Origin: Gonapodya prolifera JEL478
Lineage: Eukaryota > Monoblepharomycota > Monoblepharidomycetes > Monoblepharidales > Gonapodyaceae
DNA: 64,000 nucleotides
Reading direction: 5' to 3'
NCBI GenBank assembly: GCA_001574975.1
Contig: KQ965738.1
Location: 296,008-360,007, forward strand
Under the pieces are notes generated by a model that saw only the letters and a program-made list of their open reading frames with translations, did no database searches and had not been told where the DNA came from. Positions within the stretch are counted from its first letter, which is position 1, and each line of letters starts with the position of its first letter. The position numbers and the translations under genes were made by a program. Shown here piece by piece: positions 36,252 through 45,973 of this stretch.

Positions 36252-38775
36252 ATGCCGTCTGCCACGCTGCCTGTAAGTCGTGCCGACCGTTTCGATCGCA
36301 CGCTGTCACCGATTGTATGACTCTTTCGCCAACTTTCGCCAAGCCTTGTCCCGACGGTTTCCCGCGCAGTTCCTCCATGGCCCCACACGATTACACGTGG
36401 CTGTTCGTAGTAGGTCTTATACAGGCGTTTGTGGATGCGTACGGCATCGGTGCAAACGACGTGGCGAACTCTTTTGCGACAGCGTGAGTTTTCTCAACCC
36501 TGTCTCGGATTTTTCCTCTATCGACTGCCTTTTAATCGCGATTCGGCTTTGCTATGTGTGTGCTGCACAATCATTTCAGTGTAGCATCGAAAACAATATC
36601 GCTACGAACAGCATGCATTATCGCAACCTGTCAGTATGGACCCTGTCATCAATTCTTGCCAAAACCGCTCCCCTTCCCTCACACAAACGTCTTTCATTCA
36701 TGCAGTCGCGGAGTTCCTCGGTGCGGTTCTACTCGGGAGGTCCACCTCTGAAACAATCCGCTATGGGATTCTGCAAGCGGACTTATTCGGTCAACAGCCG
36801 GAAATCCTCATGCTTGGAATGTGGTGCGCGCTTATTGGATCTTCAACCTGGGTGCTCATCGCGACATACAACGGGTTTCCGGTGTCGACCACGCATTCAA
36901 TAGTCGGAGGAATCGTCGGAATGGGCATAGCGGTTTTCGGCGTGCGGTCCGTCGCGTGGGGTGTGAGTTCTTCCCGCAGCGTTCATGACAGCCCAGTGCA
37001 GATATTTGTTCCGTTTAGTGGAATGGAGTCTCAAAAATTGTGGCCTCGTGGTTCATTTCCCCTGCCGCTGCTGGATTACTCGCATCAGTCATATATTTGG
37101 TTATTAAATACGTCGTCATGTCGGCGCGGAACCCATTTGAAATGGGGCTCAAAACCCTTCCGGTGTTCTTCTTTATTGTGGGTTAACTTCATCGGAATGA
37201 TTTTGCGAACAACGCTCACTGTATTCCTGCCCCAACAGACTATCGGAATCAACCTCTTTTACATATTGCTAAAGGGTGCCGGCAACATGACAGATGTGAG
37301 TTCTGAACTTGTGTGCGCAACATTAACATTGCCTCACCTTTGCTGTTCCAGCCGGTAGACATGCCAACCGCACAAAAGATTGGGTTTTTTGGTGGCATAT
37401 TGCTTGCGACCCTCCTCTGTTCATTGTTTTCGTACTTTTTCTATGCTCCAGTGAGTTCTCATTATGTCCCAGAGAATGATATGAGACCAACCGGGTTCGT
37501 GTTACTTTGCAAAGTGGCTCAAGCGAGTGCTGTATGAGGAGGAAGATTTAAAGATTTGTGAGCCACTTACGTTGCCGAACGATTCTTAATGTTCTAATGT
37601 ACCATCTTTACACTATGGAAGGGCAAATTCCACTTACACCTTTCCTCGGACGTCAGCCACCTCGCAAAAAATCGCTCACACCATGGGGAGAAGAACGAAT
37701 GCGTGCAGAACGCGCAGCAGCGTTCGTGAACATGGAAGACAAACCTGAAGAATCCCACGGCACCACCCTTTACAGCCCCACTGATGTATGGGACGCTATG
37801 GCTCGACGAAGAACGGTCCTTGGTAAGGCCGCTGCGGTCTTCGTCCATGGCACCGAGGTGGATGTTGCGAACCATGAAGCAGAGAAGTATCGTGGTTTGC
37901 AAGAAGAAGCCGTGAAGTACGATTCAAGGGCTGAGGTAGGTCTGGCTGCCACTCGTTTGCTTGTCATGCGAGATTACAAACATTTCAACTTCGAATTCAG
38001 GAACTTTACTCTTTCCTCCAAGTTTTCACTTGCACCTTTGCTTCGTTTGCGCACGGCTCCAACGATGTTGCCAACGCGATTGGTCCCCTCGCGCTGATCT
38101 ACGCAGTTTGGTCAGAAGGCCGCTGCTTTAGTTTGAGGACTGTGAACGTTAACGTAGCTCCTTGGATGCTTGCGTTTGGAGGTGTTGCCATTGATATTGG
38201 GCTGTTGACCTATGGATACAATGTCATGAGGGCACTTGGCAACGTAAGTGGAGCTGGAATGCATCGACGCTTCGTTCGCTTTGTGTCTCACCCAACTCTC
38301 GTATAAAGCATATAACGTACCATTCTCCGTCCAGAGGATTCTGTGAGTACCTGGTGAAGTTAAAATCTTTGATCCGTCAAACTCACATTTCCGCTGAAGC
38401 GATGGAGCTTGGAACGTCGCTTACCGTGCTCACCGCTTCCTACCTTGGCATTCCCGTCTCCACGACGCACTGCATCACCGGCGCCACAGCTGGCGTGGGC
38501 CTTTGCAATGGGAAGCTGACCGCATTAAACTGGAAGCTTCTTGCCTGGTGTCTCTTTTCGGTGAGTTTAGTCTATTCTTGTGAATGACGTTGTGCTACGA
38601 ACCCCTCACTCTTTGTTAATCTCCTAGTGGCTGGTGACCCTCCCTATTGCTGGTGGGATCGGTAAGCAAATTTAGTTCTGTTTCCTGGCGAAATCAAATC
38701 TTATGCTCCTTGATATTCGCAGCCGGCCTGCTAATGGCGAGCTACGTCAATGCCCCAGTTCGGGTTCAAGTATAA
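36252..38775 (+). CDS. PHO89: PHO89-type sodium:phosphate symporter (PiT family)
   Basis: Plasma-membrane inorganic phosphate transporter with the two inverted PiT repeats. A short first exon (MPSATLP, 36252-36272) can join in frame to 36344, leading into [20 protein letters not shown] and [16 protein letters not shown], the first G-A-N-D-V-A-N-x-F/I-G/A signature. Further exons give [35 protein letters not shown] and [20 protein letters not shown] hydrophilic central loop ([18 protein letters not shown]) spans about 37560-37960. The second repeat has [39 protein letters not shown] and [19 protein letters not shown]. The last exons end [15 protein letters not shown] with the stop at 38773-38775. 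There are about ten exons; only the ends were fixed to the base. A broken copy of its 3' half lies 3 kb downstream. Confidence 0.88.
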
Positions 38776-39228
38776 GAAAAAGACGGGGTCTGGGAATTGG
38801 TAGTTTTGCCTCACTCAAAATTATTCTTTATTATTTGGTTTGTATTGTCAGAGTTGTATCTTCGATTGTATCTGTTTCTTCGGCAGCGGTTGTTGTTGGC
38901 GTAACGAAGAAAGTCACTTGAGGCCTTTAGCGCACTCCGAGAGTAATCTGTGTCAGCAACGCGTATCAACTGACATGGCATACGAAGCCCTGCGCGGGCG
39001 CTGTGCGTGCGAGAGCGCGGAGATGTGCATATGCTAATCTTTGACGCGAAGAGCGGCAAAGACGTTTATTCTCGTTCCAGTCCAGGAAAACACACAAACA
39101 CCAAGCTATTTTAACATAATCGTTCCATTCTATTCTGCAAAGATACGTCGGAAAGCAAGCCTTCCTATCATAATCAGCTCATGCCCGAAAAAATAATCAG
39201 ATCCAAGCGTCCACTCGCTCCAAACCGA
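38776..39228. other. Intergenic region between convergent genes
   Basis: 3' regions of the phosphate transporter (plus) and the P450 (minus). No further gene seen. Confidence 0.5.
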
Positions 39229-41160
39229 CTAGTAGACTCTCTCCTTGAGACACAGTCCAACCTTGTTCGTCGGTCGGTAAATTCCCTGAAACTGTGTCAT
39301 GGAGACCTTGGGGAACACGTCGTCCTTGAGGAGCAAATTGTACCGACGAATGATAAGAGAAATCGCGATCTTGGTCTCCATGATGGCGAACTTTGCGCCG
39401 ACACACTGCCAGTGCATATCAATCGCGTCAGTTGACATCAATGTGATCTGTACATGCAATGTAGCTTACAGGGTGTCGTCCCAATCCAAACACGGCCACA
39501 TTGTAATTCGTGTGCAAGCTCCCTTCCGTCATATGCACCGGCTCTTTTGCTGTATCAGCACCGGCAGAGGGCAGACCAATCTTCCCATCCAGCTGCATGA
39601 ACTGCACTTTTCTGTCTGGGTCGAATTCTTTGGCGTTGGCGCCGTAGATGGATTCGTCAAGATGCAAAGAAGGGTGCGAATACCCGACCATGGACCCCGC
39701 AGGGATGTCGCAGTCGTTGAATGAAAAGTCTTCATCGAGAACCCTGCACAGTGGAATGTGTTGATGAGAAAAAGTTTCAATTTCACGAGTATCAAGCGCT
39801 CACCTGAACGCCACTCCTGGGGCTGTGAGGCGGATATTCTCAAACATCACTCTCTCAAGCAGGCTCATACGATTCAGTTCATCCACAGTCGGTATCGCGT
39901 CGCGGAAGTCGGTACCCTTGTACTGAGCGAGAACATCTCTTTGCTCGTCCATTAAGCGCGCTGCGAGCTTGGGGTCGTGGGCGATGCGCACCTTCGGTAA
40001 TGAAATCAGAAAATGAACAGCAATAATCGTCGTGTTTACCACATTTACCAGGAGCCAAGCGAGATTTGCGTATGTGTTGAGCTGAGCAGCAAACAAAAAA
40101 CCCCAAAGGAGGAACAGGGTGCGCTGCATCGGATCGTCCACTCCTTGAGCTGCGACCCTGTCAAAGATCCAAACAAGGTAGTCATTCGATGACTTTGTAG
40201 TGGCAGCGCTCTTCTCGTCATAAAGCTCCTGCAAAATGGCTTTCATCCTTTTGTACACATCTTGAACCTCACGAACGGCTTTGGCTCTGTTCAAGTGTGT
40301 TCCGAGTTGCTAATTGATTTCAAAACACATTCAATAGACGGTGGAAACCCCCAAACAATTGGCAGCGGTCACCTGCATGAGTCTTTCTATGTCTGTTTTC
40401 ATCACTAGCGCTTTCAGTTCCATTCCCGTTTTGGACTGAGCCGCTACGTCACACAAGCAGCGGAGATTGATGGCCATAACGAGATCGTAGCAGTCGGAAA
40501 AGACGTCGACAACCTCTGACAAGACGGCAATGAATGAACATAAGAGCACTTTTCACATGTCGAGGACAAACCTCCTCCTTTGGCCCACCCATCTCTCTGC
40601 GTCATCGTCTTGACCTCGTCCGCGATGTGAGATGGGACGAAGGGGTCCGCGAGCATGCGGTTGACAATCATCGCAATTTCAGGTGTTCCACTAGGGGCTT
40701 GCGGGCTGAGCAAAGGGAGACGGTGGTGAAAGTAGGGAATGGAATCGAATAACCGTCCATGCTCACTCTGGGGTAAAATGACCGGTGAGTTTGGACACGG
40801 CTTTCATGAAGTTAAGAGCCTTTGTTCTGTGAAAAGCATTCACGACTTGGCTTCCGAGCATGAGATATATCTTTCCCAAAAGTGGGATCTTGGCGCGATG
40901 ACGAAAGGTTCATGCTGAGTGGGGTGGGGCATCCTCCAGAAACGCACCTTGATAACAGCAACGGGACCGTAGTGCTTGTTGATTTCAATGAATACCGTGC
41001 GATGGTCGCGCAGCAAAAGTCTGACGAAGTGGACGAGGGACACGTTCGGAGGGTCTCGTTTACCTTTCGGAGACGCGAACAGAAGGCCCCAGAGGAAGAA
41101 GAAGGCGATGGCACCAGCTGCCACGGCAGCGGGGATTGCGGTGGGACTGGAAAAATCCAT
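39229..41160 (-). CDS. Cytochrome P450 monooxygenase
   Basis: Microsomal heme monooxygenase. The N-terminus MDFSSPTAIPAAVAAGAIAF runs into FFLWGLLF, a membrane anchor; an in-frame Met at 41229 would add 23 residues. The next part, PNVSLVHFVRLLLRDHRTVF and HYGPVAVIKV, is the usual start of the catalytic fold. The exon 40294-39800 ends with the K-helix ERVMFENIRL (E-x-x-R). The exon 39691-39477 carries the K'/meander region with WxxD-like segments and VFGLGRHP. It joins in frame at GTAAGC...CAG to CVGAKFAIMETKIAISLI, giving the heme motif F-G-x-G-R-H-P-C-V-G-x-x-F-A with the axial Cys. The stop is at 39229-39231. The FGxGRHxCxG style resembles CYP51/CYP7-like fungal P450s, but the subfamily and substrate cannot be given. 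Internal exons are approximate. Confidence 0.82.
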
Positions 41161-41283
41161 TCTATCAAGGACAAAGTTGCAGGGAATGGATTTGATGTAT
41201 CGGCTGACGGATACAGATAACCTTGGCAAATATATTAGCTACTTCCCCTCTTTTTTTTTTGCGCTTGCCCCCTTCTCCTGAAT

Positions 41284-41990
41284 TTATGTCACAGATACTG
41301 TTTCGCGTTGGTTGGTATTGCACGAAGATGCTGCCAAGTACGATTCAGGGGTGGGGGTTGCGCCGGCTGACATTCGTTTCTTTAAAAACGTGACACTGCC
41401 ACAAATCATGTTTCATTTTACTCATTTAGAAGCTTAACTCTAACCCTCCAAGTCTTCGCTTGCACCTCAAGTGGGCTTCTTTCGCGTACGGCTGCAATAA
41501 TGTTGCCAACAACGCCGCTGGTGCCTGGCGCTGATCTCGCAGTTTTGTCGGAAGGCACTGCTTCAGCTTGAAGGCCGTGGACATTGACTTAGCGTCTTGG
41601 CAATACAAAGCATGGAAGCGACGAACGCCGCTCACCGTCCACACCGCTTCCCACCGTGCATTCCTGTCTCTATGACGCACTGCATCCACGGCGCGACAGC
41701 TGGTGTGGATTTGAAATGGTGAGTTGACCGCATTGACTACAGTGCCTTTCCCTTGCATTCTTTTGTCACATCTATTCTCATCAATGACGTTGCGGTGCGA
41801 GCCCCACATCCTTTTTTATGTGGTATTGGCTTGTTACCCTCCCGTTGCAGGGTTGATCGGTAAGCGATTTAAATAATACGTTGTGGTATTCGCAGCTGGA
41901 CTGTTAATGGCGACGGAGCTACATACGCCAATTACCCCAGTCCGAGTTCAGAGTACATATGCATCACAACAAGGGGGACTGAAGTAGTTT
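41284..41990 (+). pseudogene. Broken second copy of the 3' half of the PHO89 gene
   Basis: This stretch repeats, in the same order and strand, diverged pieces of 37910-38790. Examples: CGTACGGCTGCAATAATGTTGCC here against CGCACGGCTCCAACGATG there; a CTCGCAG-TTTTGTCGGAAGGC stretch against CGCAGTTTGGTCAGAAGGC; ATTCCTGTCTCTATGACGCA against ATTCCCGTCTCCACGACGCA; and GCAGCTGGACTGTTAATGGC against GCAGCCGGCCTGCTAATGGC. Several internal stretches are missing and the frame is lost repeatedly, so it cannot encode a transporter. It lies directly upstream of (5' to) the P450 gene on the opposite strand. It shows that a segment including the transporter 3' half was duplicated and then decayed. Confidence 0.75.
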
Positions 41991-42418
41991 TGATGGGTGA
42001 ATTGTTGTCTGATTCGAAACTCATTACGTATGGCTTATTCGTTTGTGCTGCGATACCTGGTCTTCAAATTTTTACATGTGTCGGATCCGCAGCGGAAGGA
42101 GATCAATGGCGTTGAGGTATATCCGCGTGACGTGGGCTGTTCGCGGGTGACCGCCCACGGCTAACCAAGGCATGCCTGCGAGCTGTGACACAACTGCATG
42201 ATGCCACCACGCTTTGACACGTTGGAACCAAGTGCTTCGTTGGGAAACGCGAAGGGATTTTAGTGAATGAGCGGCGCCAAGGGGCGCGGGTAAAAAGCCC
42301 GGGAGATCACTTGACTGATCGCCAAGAGGATGAGCAACCGAAGCCAGGCCGCTATTATACCTTATACAACGTTAAAACGCTCGCACATCCGTGGCTTCGT
42401 CATAGGTCGCGATCCCCG
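41991..42418. other. Intergenic region and probable promoter of the secreted module protein
   Basis: No ORF with a recognisable product. A TATA-like stretch (GCTATTATACCTTATACAAC, 42351-42370) lies about 50 nt before the start codon of the next gene. Nothing else stands out. Confidence 0.4.
42351..42370 (+). promoter_or_regulatory. TATA-like element
   Basis: ATTATACCTTATAC-type AT-rich stretch in otherwise GC-balanced DNA, 49-68 nt upstream of the ATG at 42419. Position is plausible for a fungal core promoter, but it is a single weak match. Confidence 0.3.
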
Positions 42419-44283
42419 ATGCGCTCTTTCTCACTGCTCCTTGCCGCGCTCGCCGCGTTCGGCGCAATCTGCGTGAATGCACAGACTCCTCCCAACTATG
42501 TCTTCGTCTGGGACATTTCCAGTTGTTATGGAGGAGCACCCCACTTCACATTCCAGCTAAACATCAAAGCTAGCGTGAATGGGGACCAGCCTGCAGCGGA
42601 CGCAAACGGTGGATTGGCTGCCCTCACAATCACCTTCGGAGGGGTATGTCTTCATACCGTTCTTTTTCAAAGCCGCCGCAGTGCTTAGCCTGTTTTTCAA
42701 CGAAAGTACGATACTATCACGGGAAGTGCCTCGGCCACCAACAACCAAAAGTTCTCCGGGAACCAGTGGTCGTTCGAGACTGTAGATGACGGCCCCAACA
42801 TTTCGGGACAATTCCAAGCGCCCGTCGGGGTTACTTGCATCAACGGACTTCCCTCGGTCCTCCCAACTTTGTCCATGAATGGACAGCTTGTAGGTTCCTC
42901 CCGCCTTCACGTTGCACAAGCATCTTTGTCCTTAAAAACCCCGGTCCCACAGCTCTCGGGTGGCGCAATCAATGCTGTCATCATGCCCAAGCCTGGCTTC
43001 GGGGGTGCCGCACCGGCGCCCGTTCCCGCGCCTGCCCCGGCCACACCAGCACCTGTGCCAGCGACACCAGCACCAGTGCCCGCCACACCTGCCCCAGTGT
43101 GAGTTTTGCTTACTCTCTTCTGTCCTGTCGATTTTGTGCTCCTGCTCACATATGCAAAATGTTTGCAGTCCCGCCGCCGCAGCCGGCGGAGCCCCCGTGT
43201 ACGACTTCGCTTACGAGTTTGCAGCGTGCTACCCGAGCGGCGGTGCATCAAACATTGTGCAACTCAACATCGCAGCCACCGTGAACGGCGAGCAACCTGC
43301 GAACGACGCCAACGGGTCAGTACACATGAACATTGTCGCCATCCATTGTTATTGTGCTTTCCTTGGCTCACTGAATCCGCTTGTCCTGTCCCGTACAGTG
43401 GTCTCGCCGCCCTCACCATCACCTTCAACGGCCTCGCTTCCGTCGGGATCTCCAACACCTGGTCGTCCGCAAACTCCAAGGCGGTCGGGAACCAATGGAT
43501 GTTCGAGACTGTCGACGACGGCCCCAACATTGGCGGACAGTTCCTCCTCCCTGCCGGAGTCGCTTGCAGCGGGCAGGTCCCGGCAACGGTGCCCACACTC
43601 AGCATGACGGGTCAGCTCCTCTCTGGTGGTGCGATCGTCGCAAACATCCACCCCAAGGGTCAAGCAGCTGCCACTCCCGCACCAGCCCCCGCAACACCTG
43701 CTCCTGCCACTCCTGCGCCAGTGCCCGCAAGCGCGGCTCCTGCACCGGCCATGCCAGCGCCAGCCCCCGCGTGAGTAGTACTTCCTGTCAAAAGTGACGT
43801 TCCCATCGTTAACCCGCCCTTTTCATTGTCGCAGTGCTGGAGGCGCTCCCAACTACGTCGTTAAAGCAACCACTGGTGGCTGCTGGGGAACCGGTCCCAC
43901 CTCCTTCCTTTTGAACTTGCAAATATCTGTCAACGGGGAACAGCCCGCGGCTGACGCCAATGGGTGAGTGCCAGATGCGAAGACAATTGCTTCAAATAGC
44001 GAAACTGACCAACGTTCAACTTTTCATCAGTGGTCTTGCTGCACTGCAGTTGACCTTCAATGGCGCCCAGGACATTACCGCATCGCAAAGCTGGAACGCG
44101 GCCAACACGAACACCGCGGGCAATGTTTTCAGCTTTGAGACGCAAGACGACCAGCCCAATGTCGGTGGAATTTTTAGCAGCAACAGTCTCGCCTGCACAA
44201 ATGGAGTGATCACACCCGCGCTCACGTTCTCGTTGGCGGGACAGCTGTTGTCAGGAGGGGCGATCAACCCGTCAGTCGTATAA
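42419..44283 (+). CDS. Secreted three-module protein sharing the AA9-associated module, 484 aa
   Basis: Seven exons join in frame: 42419-42643, 42707-42889, 42953-43098, 43169-43315, 43399-43770, 43835-43963 and 44031-44283. A signal peptide (MRSFSLLLAALAAFGAICVN, cleavage probably after NA) is followed by module 1 (YVFVWDISSCYGGAPHFTFQ to GQLLSGGAI), a Pro/Ala linker, module 2 (YDFAYEFAACYPSGGASNIV to GGAIVANIHPKG), a second linker, and module 3 (PNYVVKATTGGCWGTGPTSF to the C-terminal GGAINPSVV). Modules 2 and 3 are nearly the same as the two modules behind the AA9 enzyme at 19337-21890, and the last two exons have the same lengths (129 and 253 nt). No catalytic domain is present. A polysaccharide-binding or accessory role outside the cell is inference. 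The next gene downstream is a uronate dehydrogenase. Confidence 0.85.
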
Positions 44284-44771
44284 GAAAAGATCTTTTAAAA
44301 TGTATGCACTTTACAACTGCTGGCAGTATGTAAACCCAATATTTATTGCATGTGAATGTAAGGCACGTAATCAAACTTCATCTTTCGCTGCCGTCTCGGG
44401 GTCTGGGTGAAACATTATAAGCTTTGTCGTGTCAGGTAAAAAGCAAAAGTTGGCGAATAAATGGGACTCATCAGGTAACGTTGGAGAGAACGAGGCTTCT
44501 CAACTTCAAAACCAATTAGATTTGGTCATTCCGCAATAAACCTACTGCCGTGACATAAATTCGTCGATTCCTTGCTCGAGTTGGAATTGCTTTGTTGAGC
44601 AAAATTGGTGGTGAAAAACCTGTCGGCGGATTTCACCCAATCGGCCGAGACCGCAGTCACAATCTGGCCGAATAAATACTAGCCATCAGGTCCCAGCGTG
44701 GGACAAACATCTCTGTTACCTTCGGAGCTCATTGTACTCTAGCCATCCTCACCCTGGATTCCAATCCTGCC
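44284..44771. other. Intergenic region upstream of the uronate dehydrogenase
   Basis: AT-richer than the flanks and without an ORF of note. Contains CCGAATAAATACTAGCC (about 44668), a possible TATA-like site about 95 nt before the next start codon. Otherwise nothing recognised. Confidence 0.4.
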
Positions 44772-45709
44772 ATGACCGTTGAGACTAAGCCAACCACAAC
44801 CATTCGTTTCCACCGCATCCTCCTCACCGGCGCCGCTGGGGGTGTGGGAACCCAGTTGCGACCTCGCCTGAAGGCTTATTGTGACGTTCTCCGAGTCAGC
44901 GATGTCGTTGAATCGCTCCCTGCTGCGGGCGAGGGAGAGGAGCGGTTCGTTGTCAACCTTGCAGACAAAGCAGCCGTTTTCAAGATGGTCGAGGGATGTG
45001 ACACAATTCTCCACCTTGGAGGTGTCTCGGTTGAGAAGACATGGGAAGAAATTCTTCAGGGGAACGTGAGCGTCTTGTTCGGAGGTCCAAGCGTGAATTA
45101 TGAGGGGTCTTTAACTTATTCATTTCCACGTTACCTTGGCAGATTGTCGGTCTTGTCAACCTCTACGAGGCGGCGCGTCAATATGGAGTGAAGCGCATCA
45201 TATTCGCGAGCTCCAACCACGTTGTTGGGTTCTATCGTCAGGACCAAGTTATCAACAGCAGGGATCCTCCCAAACCTGACGGCTTCTACGGCCTTTCCAA
45301 AGCATTTGGTGAAGACTTGGCACAACTCTACTGGGACAAGCACGGTATCGAGACTGTGTCTGTGCGAATCGGTTCCATCTTCCCAAAACCCACCGACCGC
45401 CGCATGCTTGCCACCTGGATGAGCTACGATGACGCAGAGCGACTCTTCATGGCGGCCATGACGGCTCCCCTCGTCGGTCACTCCATCATCTTTGGGATGT
45501 CGGACAACAAGACGGTCTTCTGGGACAACACTAACGCCAAACACATTGGTTACAGGCCCAAAGATAGCTCGGATGTTTTCCGGGATGAAGTCGAGGCGAA
45601 GTTTCAGAAGTTGGACTTGAATGACGTTGCCACGAGGTACCAAGGGGCGGCGTTCACGCGCACTGGTCCGTTCTTCCAGGATGACGGTTTGGGTGGAAAG
45701 AAAGCGTGA
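44772..45709 (+). CDS. NAD-dependent uronate dehydrogenase (short-chain dehydrogenase/epimerase fold), 286 aa
   Basis: Oxidises D-galacturonate or D-glucuronate to the aldarolactone in the oxidative uronate pathway. Two exons, 44772-45065 and 45143-45709, join in frame across a 77-nt GTGAGC...CAG intron. The Rossmann motif is ILLTGAAGGVGTQLRPRL (G-x-x-G-x-x-G). The catalytic triad region shows FASSNHVVGFYRQDQ (Ser) and FYGLSKAFGEDLAQLYWDKH (Y-x-x-x-K). Enzyme-specific stretches are RIGSIFPKPTDRRMLATWMS, YDDAERLFMAA and SDNKTVFWDNTNAKHIGYRP, which match uronate dehydrogenases rather than general epimerases. Length is normal (260-290). The family is best known from bacteria. The intron shows this copy is resident in a eukaryote. 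With the AA9 enzyme and module protein nearby it suggests use of pectin-derived uronic acids. Confidence 0.85.
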
Positions 45710-45973
45710 ATTACGATACAAGATGGTATATCATTGATATGATGGTTTAAATGTCTCGATGTAACTATATAACCACAATGAATTGCAAAACTGTTTTCGA
45801 ATCATTGATGAGGGAATATTGGATTGAAACAAAATTGCCTACAACCATAAAAAGTTCATACGTAAGGAGAACCTTCATGAGCTTACAAATTCGTGGCACA
45901 AACTCGAGAGGTAGGGTGGAGTGCACGGATCCCTCTCGCCCTACCTCCCAAACTCCAAACCAATCCCTTTGTG

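Noticed and set aside
37594-37902. 102-codon minus-strand ORF
   Set aside because: Antisense to the central loop of the phosphate transporter.
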